From a virus: 25,102 nt of DNA. The position numbers and the translations under genes were made by a program. Shown here piece by piece: positions 6,856 to 13,448 of this stretch; positions within the stretch are counted from its first letter, which is position 1, and the number at the start of each line of letters is the position of its first letter. Below the pieces are notes generated by a model. The model was given only the letters and a program-made list of their open reading frames with translations. It had not been told where the DNA came from and ran no database searches. The DNA is taken from the IMG/VR virus record IMGVR_UViG_3300021197_001050, positions 1 through 25,102 of that record; one strand, 5' to 3'.

Positions 6856-9780
6856 TTATGTATTTGAAACATATGTATAAGCATTAGTGTTGCAATTAAA
6901 CGTAAATGTTACCGTTGCGCCATTGAACGGTGCGCCCCCCGGATATAAAGTTGCTATAATGGTCTCATCTAAGCTGCTACAGCTTTGACCACTGCTACAG
7001 TCTGTCGGGCAAGGTACGTTAGTTCCTGTCGCAGACCAACCGCCACTAAACGCATCATACTCCCAAGTACAAGTAATTATACATGACGGTGCAGCAGTAG
7101 TTGTGGTTGTCGTTGTAGGACCAGCGGTTGTAGTCGTGGTTGTAGTACAAGGACAGTTTAATTCGTAGTAGTCCTTGGCACTTTGCACGTCGTCTCTCAC
7201 GCATTTCAATGGAATAGCGTCTATCTCACTCTGAGTTCTTCCACCCCAGCGATTGTAGGCGCAACCACATCGGGTCATTGGTACTCTAGTGCTATGATCA
7301 TCCCATAGAGAATGCGTTACAACGCCACCAATAAAGGATTCGTCTAAAATATTAGAGCAAGGTCCGGTGTCAGTGAATTGCATCGGGTGACCACAACAAC
7401 CCCACGGAACCAAGGATTGGCATTCGCTACCACCATACCCGCTAGCCATTGTATACTCATGAACCATAGTGAAAACACCAGATCCGTAGTACTGACCTAC
7501 TACGTCTTCAGTAGGTGAAGCGTAAGGATTTTTAACTCCACTGTGAATAAATATTGGATCAACGACGTTGCCGCTCAAGGCAACCGCCCTGAAGGGATCT
7601 CCCGAATTAACACTTGAGTTTATACCTTTACCAAACAAGTCTTGAGGCTTACCTAATTCTTCGTTCCACAGGTAGAACCCAGAAGCAAACGGAACGCACA
7701 ATTTACTACCACCAGAAAGACTACCGGGATAACCTAAATCAAAACCACTAGCCACAGAGTCAAGCATTTGGAATTTATCGTCATCTGTTTGCAATATAGA
7801 CGAACCTTGAAGTTGAATGTCAGTATCAGCAGAGAATTTAGACTCACACAAAAGCTCTTTAAGGATAAAGTTCATATTGTCAATGTCTAAACAACTACCA
7901 GATGTATGAGCGCCTCTTACCCAGATAACACCATTACATCTCATGTAGTTATAAAATACATCAGAAGATGCAGCAACAATACCACTTAACTCTGTCATCG
8001 GACCGCATCTATCGTGATAACCTAGAATTAAAACTCCGCTATTATTGTGGGTTCCGTCAACCCCCATAGTCGTCCTGTTAGTAGGCCATGTCTCATAATT
8101 CAAATTGTCAACAAAAGATTTAAAGTTTGCAAGTGAGACGCCAGACACAAGCTGTGCTGTACTTGGGATAAGCTGACCGTCTGTTTGAAGGGCCATAAAG
8201 CCACTGCCCCAGCCGCTAGCGTCGGGGTTGTCGCTAACTATATCACACGCAGTAATACCAACACCCATCTGCTGCTCTCTGGCGAAATTTCCCTTCTGTT
8301 TCATCGTCAAGAAAAGATCCATAGATGGGTCTTCCGCATCACCTTGGAATGAAGTGTTGATAAATATAGACTTGGCTCCACTAGGAAACTCATGTGCATA
8401 GCCAACAGATGTATGCGGAACCGTTGCAGCAACCTGTTCAGCAGATGGATGTACGTCAATTGCTTCGCAACCAGCATACCCAAACGAAGGAATAGCTGTC
8501 GTAGTTGTGGTTGGTCCAGAAGTTGTCGTAGTCGTTGGCCCAGAAGTTGTCGTAGTCGTTGGTCCAGAAGTTGTCGTAGTCGTTGGCCCAGAAGTCGTTG
8601 TAGTAGTTGGGCCAGCAGTAGTTGTAGTCGTTGAAAGCGGATTTGTAGCGCAGCAGCTAACCCAGATAGGTCTCCATTCTTCGCCATGTTTAGCGAATTG
8701 TGCATATGTGCCGTTATAAATACTTAAACAAGCATCTCTGTTTACGGCATAAAAAGTGTCACCGTCCTCGCAGACACCTTCGCAAGTTCTTTTTTCTCTA
8801 AACAGGCCAGAGGTTGGATTGCAAAAGTCAGTTGCTGGACCTACATCTTCAATAAAGAAACCTTCAGCAAACCTCTGTAAACCAGAACCAGAAGGGCAAA
8901 CAGTGTCTCCATTAACTGTCAAATCGCCATAAATCTGCACATCTCTAAAAAATCCATCCCATCTTAGTTCAGGTGTTCCAAGGTCAAGTCCATCATAACA
9001 TGGTATAATATGTGATGTTGACTTTACAATATCAGAGTGTGGGAATTGAAGCTGACCATTTATAGACTTCCAAGCCCTATTGTCGTTACCAAGGTTAAAA
9101 GTTCTAGTTGCAGTTGGAGAGATATCTCCAGAAACTTGAAGTGTTCCGTAGTTATGTAACTCATTAGTACCAACAGCAAGTTTTAATTCTTGCAAATCTC
9201 CACGAAGCAGCGGAGTTCCAGAACCATCAAGACAACAATCCCCAGAAGCCTCTGGATGAGAGCCTAAATAAAATTGATAACTGTCTGATTTACCTACGTA
9301 GTAGCCAGCGCCATGACCAATAGCTATATTGAAATCACCACCTCTAAGGCCGTAAAGAGTTTTTAAACCAACTCCTACGTTTCCATCCCCCTCTACATTT
9401 CCAACTACAGACGAAAAACCAATAGCTGTGTTGTAGTTTCCATCTAAATTACAGCTAAGAGAGTAGGAACCAAGGGCGGTATTCTGTTTACCATATACAT
9501 TACCACCCATTGAAGAGTATCCAACGGCAGTATTGTCAACTCCGCTTTCGTAAGCAAGATCTAAACCATCTAAAGCTCGTTCCCCAACTTTTGTTTGTCT
9601 TAGGTGGGCAGATTCTATATTTAATGCTTTTATACTGTGTAGCTCAAGAAATCTGTGAGAAGAGTCTACAGCGTTTGTGAAAACATCTCTAACATCCTTG
9701 GGAGATATTTGTTCTGTACTATTGTCTGGTAAGAAAGTATTTAGCGATAGTATGAAATCATTTTCTGAGAACTCTGCCAT
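6856..9780 (-). CDS. tail fibre/virion protein with NTAVG repeats and mucin-like Thr linkers
   Basis: This is a 974-residue protein. Residues 82-160 hold five copies of an N-T-A-x-G-x-x-S-type repeat (DNTAVGYSS, QNTALGSYS, YNTAIGFSS, GNVGVGLKT, FNIAIGHGA), seen in many phage fibres and likely to form a beta-helical shaft. Residues about 382-427 are a mucin-like linker of TTTTTSGP units. A large Cys-containing domain of unknown fold follows (about 430-875). A second linker at about 877-900 (two runs of seven Thr) leads to a Cys-rich C-terminal module (CTWEYDAFSGGW ... CPTDCSSGQSC). That module looks similar to the first Cys module of the 613-residue protein (CRYEYTDNAWRDVW). The start has an AAGGTGGGG ribosome site. 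The gene follows the 155-residue virion gene with a 9-nt gap. A structural, surface-exposed role is likely; receptor specificity cannot be read. Confidence 0.85.
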   Translation of the reverse strand: MAEFSENDFILSLNTFLPDNSTEQISPKDVRDVFTNAVDSSHRFLELHSIKALNIESAHLRQTKVGERALDGLDLAYESGVDNTAVGYSSMGGNVYGKQNTALGSYSLSCNLDGNYNTAIGFSSVVGNVEGDGNVGVGLKTLYGLRGGDFNIAIGHGAGYYVGKSDSYQFYLGSHPEASGDCCLDGSGTPLLRGDLQELKLAVGTNELHNYGTLQVSGDISPTATRTFNLGNDNRAWKSINGQLQFPHSDIVKSTSHIIPCYDGLDLGTPELRWDGFFRDVQIYGDLTVNGDTVCPSGSGLQRFAEGFFIEDVGPATDFCNPTSGLFREKRTCEGVCEDGDTFYAVNRDACLSIYNGTYAQFAKHGEEWRPIWVSCCATNPLSTTTTTAGPTTTTTSGPTTTTTSGPTTTTTSGPTTTTTSGPTTTTTAIPSFGYAGCEAIDVHPSAEQVAATVPHTSVGYAHEFPSGAKSIFINTSFQGDAEDPSMDLFLTMKQKGNFAREQQMGVGITACDIVSDNPDASGWGSGFMALQTDGQLIPSTAQLVSGVSLANFKSFVDNLNYETWPTNRTTMGVDGTHNNSGVLILGYHDRCGPMTELSGIVAASSDVFYNYMRCNGVIWVRGAHTSGSCLDIDNMNFILKELLCESKFSADTDIQLQGSSILQTDDDKFQMLDSVASGFDLGYPGSLSGGSKLCVPFASGFYLWNEELGKPQDLFGKGINSSVNSGDPFRAVALSGNVVDPIFIHSGVKNPYASPTEDVVGQYYGSGVFTMVHEYTMASGYGGSECQSLVPWGCCGHPMQFTDTGPCSNILDESFIGGVVTHSLWDDHSTRVPMTRCGCAYNRWGGRTQSEIDAIPLKCVRDDVQSAKDYYELNCPCTTTTTTTAGPTTTTTTTAAPSCIITCTWEYDAFSGGWSATGTNVPCPTDCSSGQSCSSLDETIIATLYPGGAPFNGATVTFTFNCNTNAYTYVSNT
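8500..8633 (-). repeat. 24-bp tandem repeat coding TTTTTSGP units
   Basis: Four 8-residue TTTTTSGP-like units follow a TTTTTAGP unit, encoded by near-identical 24-bp repeats (plus-strand unit near GTTGTCGTAGTCGTTGGCCC). The copies differ mainly by synonymous changes, so they look recently duplicated and kept for the peptide composition. Confidence 0.9.
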
Positions 9781-9789
9781 GACCCCACC

Positions 9790-10257
9790 TTAGCTGAATT
9801 TAATTTTAAGATTTGTTACATCAAACTTTACAGCATCACCTTTATAGATGATTCTTGGGTTGGTTAGTTCTGAGTGCATTAAAAGATTTCCAGATCCAAA
9901 TTGAGAGTCGTCGGTAATTGCTATACCAGAAACAAAACCCCAGTCTAAGAGAGCTTTCTCGAATACTATAGACCCGGAGTTTTTAAGTACCCCACTACCA
10001 TAGTCCGCAACTTCTTGTTCAAAAATCCATTTTGTGTTACCCTGCGTAGAAGGGTCTCCGAGTGAGATTCTGGCATAACCAGTTCCGCTGCCGTTAATTC
10101 CGCTTGGAAGCTCAGGAATTGTTTCGCCAGTATGAGCATCTACTGGAACGCCACTACAGAGCGCAATGGCTATTTCGCTAGGTTTTATAAAAACCTCACC
10201 TTTAAATATGTGATGTAGTAAACCAGACTCAAGATAGTCCGACAAAGCAGTACTCAT
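9790..10257 (-). CDS. small virion protein (phage tail/fibre-associated family)
   Basis: This 155-residue protein starts MSTALSDYLESGLLHHIFKGEVFIKPSEIAIALCSGVP. The pattern (short N-terminal helix, then an I-A-L-C-S strand, then GSGTGYARISLGDPS) matches a widespread class of small phage proteins in tail or fibre regions, often with G-Y-A-R after an IYVALFTSDP-type strand. The fold is probably an all-beta sandwich. The ATG at 10257 has a good AGGAG ribosome site (taggagtctata). It is the first gene after the capsid terminator and is preceded by its own late-type promoter element, so it opens the fibre transcription unit. The exact role (adaptor or fibre base) is not determined. Confidence 0.7.
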   Translation of the reverse strand: MSTALSDYLESGLLHHIFKGEVFIKPSEIAIALCSGVPVDAHTGETIPELPSGINGSGTGYARISLGDPSTQGNTKWIFEQEVADYGSGVLKNSGSIVFEKALLDWGFVSGIAITDDSQFGSGNLLMHSELTNPRIIYKGDAVKFDVTNLKIKFS

Positions 10258-10287
10258 TATAGACTCCTATTCCTAAAAATATAGACA

Positions 10288-10306
10288 TTTATTGTATTAT
10301 ACACTA
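10288..10306 (-). promoter_or_regulatory. putative late promoter of the fibre unit
   Basis: The minus strand reads GTGTATAATACAATAAATG and lies immediately downstream of the capsid terminator, about 30 nt before the ATG at 10257. It includes a perfect TATAAT, but the bases 16-18 nt upstream are part of the terminator and do not form a -35 box. Confidence 0.6.
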
Positions 10307-10341
10307 AAAAAGGAGTTCCCCCTAAAAAAGAAGGAACTCCT
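10305..10341 (-). terminator. Rho-independent terminator after the major capsid gene
   Basis: On the minus strand a perfect 9-bp inverted repeat AGGAGTTCC/GGAACTCCT encloses a 13-nt loop and is followed at once by six T residues. It lies 27 nt past the capsid stop codon, a common position for limiting read-through from highly expressed capsid transcripts. Confidence 0.85.
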
Positions 10342-10368
10342 ATTTAATTCTACAAATTGGACTTTAAC

Positions 10369-11376
10369 TTAGAATGAACCCAAAAGGATTCTTCTGTTGT
10401 CAAGAACGCCAAAGCCTAGTTCAGCGAATCCATAGTAACCTGCTCTTTGCTGTCTGTGAAGAGTAGGGTCTTCAAAGACTTGAACAGCCTGCTTCATTGG
10501 CATTACAAAGCTGTCGTTAGCGCCTTGGTCGAGACCAATTACCAACTCAGCATCGCCACTAGCAAGGCCACCACTAAGAGAAGTGGTGAAGAAGTTTTGA
10601 TACTCTTGACCTTCGCCAAGCTCATCAACGTCGTGAAGCGCAACACCAAACACGTTGGTGATAGGAGCGCCATCGCCACCCGCATTGTAGATAGCGGTTC
10701 TGGTTGCGTCAGAAATCTGATCGAATCCCCAGTTACGGACATCTTCAAGAGCCTCTGGAGAAACATAAAGGTCGGTCAGACGACCACGATTTGCGGAACC
10801 AGTATTACCGCCAGCGTTACGACGCATAACAGTCTGCAATAAGCTAACAAGTCTCTTTGAAAACATGCCAGCAGTTGCGTCACCGTCGTAAACTAAAATG
10901 TTACGGTCAACACCAGCAGCAAGTAATGTGTGCCATCCGTCGTCATTCATCTTCTTGACGAATCCGGCTTCCAGAACTTGCATGGCGCGACCAACAATAT
11001 CCCAACGAGCCTCACGCGCAAAGCGCAGTAAGTAGTCAATGCTACTTGTGATGCTGTAAGTTGGGATCATTACGTAATCGCCTTCGACTGATCTCTCAGG
11101 AACACGACCGTGACCGGGATTGGTGTAAGCAACATGCTCACCCTCAAGTCCCGGACTAATGAGATCCAATGGATACTCAGTGCTTCCACCCGGCTCGACT
11201 TGAATAGTCTCGAAAATATTACCGAGGATATTTCCAACCAAAACGCCTTTGCGTAGAGGAAGCTCCAAAGCCTGCGCAAACTCTCTTTGAGCAGCGAAAG
11301 CTACATTTTGATCATTATCACCAGAGCGGCGAAGCAATGTGATAAACTCTTCACTTGGTCTTTCTTTATATGACAT
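10369..11376 (-). CDS. major capsid protein
   Basis: This 335-residue protein is called the major capsid protein from order and sequence style. It follows terminase, portal, protease-scaffold and a decoration-type protein, and ends in a strong terminator. Its sequence has features usual in HK97-fold capsid proteins. An N-terminal helical arm (residues about 1-45) is followed by a G-rich stretch, a long central helix region (ARWDIVGRAMQVLEAGFVKKMNDDGWHTLLAAG), a segment LTDLYVSPEALEDVRNWGFDQIS typical of the P/A-domain region, and a C-terminal GYYGFAELGFGVLDNRRI strand set. A strong AGGAG site precedes the ATG (ataggagataaataca). No late promoter element lies in the 27-nt gap upstream, so it is probably read through from the protease-scaffold promoter. 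Assignment to a named capsid family needs a profile search. Confidence 0.85.
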   Translation of the reverse strand: MSYKERPSEEFITLLRRSGDNDQNVAFAAQREFAQALELPLRKGVLVGNILGNIFETIQVEPGGSTEYPLDLISPGLEGEHVAYTNPGHGRVPERSVEGDYVMIPTYSITSSIDYLLRFAREARWDIVGRAMQVLEAGFVKKMNDDGWHTLLAAGVDRNILVYDGDATAGMFSKRLVSLLQTVMRRNAGGNTGSANRGRLTDLYVSPEALEDVRNWGFDQISDATRTAIYNAGGDGAPITNVFGVALHDVDELGEGQEYQNFFTTSLSGGLASGDAELVIGLDQGANDSFVMPMKQAVQVFEDPTLHRQQRAGYYGFAELGFGVLDNRRILLGSF

Positions 11377-11403
11377 TGTATTTATCTCCTATTAGATTAA
11401 TGT

Positions 11404-11895
11404 TCAGCTAAGGCCGTGGTTAGGAAGGTTGACGTAGAGTTTAGCGTAACCGTCTGCGTCCTTGTTGGACATCCAACGGCCAATAGCCAAGTTTCCAGAT
11501 GCTTGAGCAGTAGTGGCAATTGTAGAGACATTGCCTTTCGTTACTGCATCTGCATAAGCTACCTGACCGGGAGTTGGTGAGCCAGTGACATTACTTGTAA
11601 CAACCCAACCGCGAGTCATAATAGTAACCTTACCACCCTTTTGAACTTCATCTTTATATTGATTAAGATGGGTTCTTGTGAGGTCTTTATTTACAACGTC
11701 ATTCAACAAAATTCCTACAGGAACGTCTGTTGCTGCTGCTGTTTTATATTTAACTTTGTTTCCGCCTTGGTCCATCGCTGCACCAGAAGCAAGAACTGCA
11801 TCTAAAACAACAACACCACCACGGGTGGCAACGTCATCGTTATAGAAGAAGCTAATATCTGTTGATTCTTCGTATCTATCTGCTTTAAGAGCCAT
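11404..11895 (-). CDS. probable head decoration protein
   Basis: This 163-residue protein lies between the protease-scaffold and the capsid gene, the usual place of decoration proteins. The sequence is Ala/Gly/Val-rich and strand-forming: VATRGGVVVLDAVLASGAAMD, VPVGILLNDVV and VTIMTRGWVVTSNVTGSPTPGQVAYAD. This resembles capsid decoration proteins of the lambda gpD/DUF2190 type, in which a beta-tulip domain sits on the capsid. There is no signal peptide and no Cys. The start has an AAGGAG site (aaaggagatttaaca). Alternatives are a head-stabilising or fibre-tip protein; position and composition favour decoration. Confidence 0.75.
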   Translation of the reverse strand: MALKADRYEESTDISFFYNDDVATRGGVVVLDAVLASGAAMDQGGNKVKYKTAAATDVPVGILLNDVVNKDLTRTHLNQYKDEVQKGGKVTIMTRGWVVTSNVTGSPTPGQVAYADAVTKGNVSTIATTAQASGNLAIGRWMSNKDADGYAKLYVNLPNHGLS

Positions 11896-11913
11896 TGTTA
11901 AATCTCCTTTAAA

Positions 11914-12606
11914 TTACTTTTGTGAGAATACGTTATTGGAAAGCCAGTCCGCAATATGAGCGCGAGTTGACTCAAGCTGGTCGTCTGAATCTTCCGAAAC
12001 AAGAGTAGCTTCAGATGTTTCTACTCCATCAAAAGCTTCAGATGTAATTTCCTCTGCTTCGGCCTCATCTTCGGCTTTAGCTTCTTTTTCTTCTTTCTCT
12101 TTTTTCTTTTCAATCGCTTCCTTCAGTGCAGGAGGCAAACCGGCTTCAGCTTCTTTTTCTTTTTTGTCTGCTTTTGGCTTTTTGCCATACATAGCAACAA
12201 CAGAGTCGAAAGCTTCGTCAGCAAGACCATCAAATGCAGCAATAGCAGCATCTATGTCTTCTTGATCAAATCCAGCTTCTATAAGAGCAGCTTTACGCTT
12301 CTCCATTTTTTCTTTCTTCTTCATTTCGTCCATGTCTTTCATGGCAACGGTGAGATCTTCTTGAGATTTTGCGAGAGCATCCTCAAGTTCGGCAACGCGA
12401 GCTTGTGTGCTTTTGATACTCTCTTCAAGTTCAGCAATACTTGAATCTTTTTCTTGAACTTCAGCTTCAAAAGCCTCTACCTTGGAAGCAAATTCTTTAT
12501 CTTTTGCTTCTTCGATTTTAGCTTTAGCAGCCTGATTCTCAGCCTTGGCAGCAGTAAGTTCAGCGCGAACTTCTTCCAGCTGCTTTTCTAGCAAGTTATC
12601 TGACAT
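11914..12606 (-). CDS. nested scaffold protein from an internal in-frame start
   Basis: Inside the protease-scaffold gene an ATG at 12606 (Met261, MSDNLLEKQLEEVRAELTA) is preceded by the ribosome site AGGAGA at 12614-12619 with a 7-nt spacer, as good as any start in this window. It would give a 230-residue coiled-coil protein with the same C-terminus but no protease domain. The arrangement matches lambda C/Nu3, where the scaffold is made in excess from a nested gene. The break falls exactly between the globular and coiled-coil parts. Expression is inferred from the ribosome site. Confidence 0.7.
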   Translation of the reverse strand: MSDNLLEKQLEEVRAELTAAKAENQAAKAKIEEAKDKEFASKVEAFEAEVQEKDSSIAELEESIKSTQARVAELEDALAKSQEDLTVAMKDMDEMKKKEKMEKRKAALIEAGFDQEDIDAAIAAFDGLADEAFDSVVAMYGKKPKADKKEKEAEAGLPPALKEAIEKKKEKEEKEAKAEDEAEAEEITSEAFDGVETSEATLVSEDSDDQLESTRAHIADWLSNNVFSQK

Positions 12607-13386
12607 GTTGAAATCTCCTATATTAAAATCAGAATTGTCATCTAAATTGAAAGCAACACTCTTTAAAATAACACTTCTTGGGTTAGCAGGTTTAGAAACC
12701 AAGCCTTTACCAGAAAAAGCAATGTTAGAAAGTGCGCGACCTAGTTTATAACCTTCATATTCTCCACTACCGCCGTAAACTCTGAGGTGTTTTGTTAGAA
12801 AAGAAGACTCTTCATTTCTAGCCAAAACTTTCTTATCGCCATTGGCATTAGTTAACGCATAATCAAATCCAGCAAAAAGGCACTCCATCGAAACGTACCA
12901 CTTGCCTTCTTCTATTTCGGAAATTATTTTCTGCATCCTTTCGCGATTTTCACCACCAGTCCAACTGTTATAGAGAACAGCTTGAGTGATAATATCAAAA
13001 TCTTGAGGCATTTCTGAGTCATCGGCTACAGCCTTGCCGTCTTTTGTTAGGACGTAACTTCCAGTTATATGCCCAATTATATCGTTTTCATCGTGCATAA
13101 AATTAAATTGTTTGTCTTCAGGTGTGTTTCTAGCGGCCCAAGTTGCCTCTGGCATAAACACGTCGTCATTTTTATTCCAACCGCAAGATACCAATACCGA
13201 TTCTAAATAATATAGGTCTATTTGGTCTTTATTCTCTGCTACTATTTTATTAACTACGGTGCTTTCGGGATGAGCTATGTCGTTTTTGCATACAGTAGCT
13301 TCAGCACAGTACGCAACACTGGCTGTACTCTTTACGAGTTCGCCAATGCCGTCATTTATTTCGTTTTGGAATATTTTAATAGTCAT
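11914..13386 (-). CDS. prohead protease fused to scaffold
   Basis: This 490-residue protein has two parts. Residues about 50-240 look like a prohead maturation protease of the herpesvirus-assemblin/phage group, with H98 in NFMHDEND and S166 in KWYVSMECLF as candidate catalytic His and Ser, plus a conserved-looking region FSGKGLVSKPANPRSVI. Residues about 261-490 are highly charged, Glu/Lys/Ala-rich and coiled-coil, as expected of an internal scaffold removed during head maturation. Gene order portal, this gene, decoration, capsid fits. An internal start with its own ribosome site yields the scaffold alone (separate entry). The first ATG has AGAGGT 5 nt upstream and a late-type promoter element close by. 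Catalytic residues are assigned by pattern only. Confidence 0.8.
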   Translation of the reverse strand: MTIKIFQNEINDGIGELVKSTASVAYCAEATVCKNDIAHPESTVVNKIVAENKDQIDLYYLESVLVSCGWNKNDDVFMPEATWAARNTPEDKQFNFMHDENDIIGHITGSYVLTKDGKAVADDSEMPQDFDIITQAVLYNSWTGGENRERMQKIISEIEEGKWYVSMECLFAGFDYALTNANGDKKVLARNEESSFLTKHLRVYGGSGEYEGYKLGRALSNIAFSGKGLVSKPANPRSVILKSVAFNLDDNSDFNIGDFNMSDNLLEKQLEEVRAELTAAKAENQAAKAKIEEAKDKEFASKVEAFEAEVQEKDSSIAELEESIKSTQARVAELEDALAKSQEDLTVAMKDMDEMKKKEKMEKRKAALIEAGFDQEDIDAAIAAFDGLADEAFDSVVAMYGKKPKADKKEKEAEAGLPPALKEAIEKKKEKEEKEAKAEDEAEAEEITSEAFDGVETSEATLVSEDSDDQLESTRAHIADWLSNNVFSQK

Positions 13387-13395
13387 AATTTACCT

Positions 13396-13412
13396 CTAAA
13401 ATAAATATACAC
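13396..13412 (-). promoter_or_regulatory. putative late promoter of the protease-capsid unit
   Basis: The minus strand reads GTGTATATTTATTTTAG directly before the ribosome site of the protease-scaffold gene. The leader to the ATG would be very short (about 10 nt), unlike the roughly 30 nt of the other elements. This call is therefore weaker. Confidence 0.4.
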
Positions 13413-13448
13413 TAAAAATAACATTTTTGTAAAAACAGCTATTTTTAG
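13412..13448 (-). terminator. AT-rich inverted repeat after the portal gene
   Basis: CTAAAAATA at one end is perfectly complementary to TATTTTTAG at the other, with an inner T5/A5 pair. It spans the portal stop codon and the intergenic gap and touches the late promoter element. The stem is almost all A-T, so it may act as a weak terminator or as a processing signal. Confidence 0.35.

Noticed and set aside
8392-8719. Plus-strand frames with SRSCRSRWPRS and VVVVVGPEV repeats
   Set aside because: They are antisense readings of the Thr-linker repeat, with no ribosome site and no neighbouring rightward genes.
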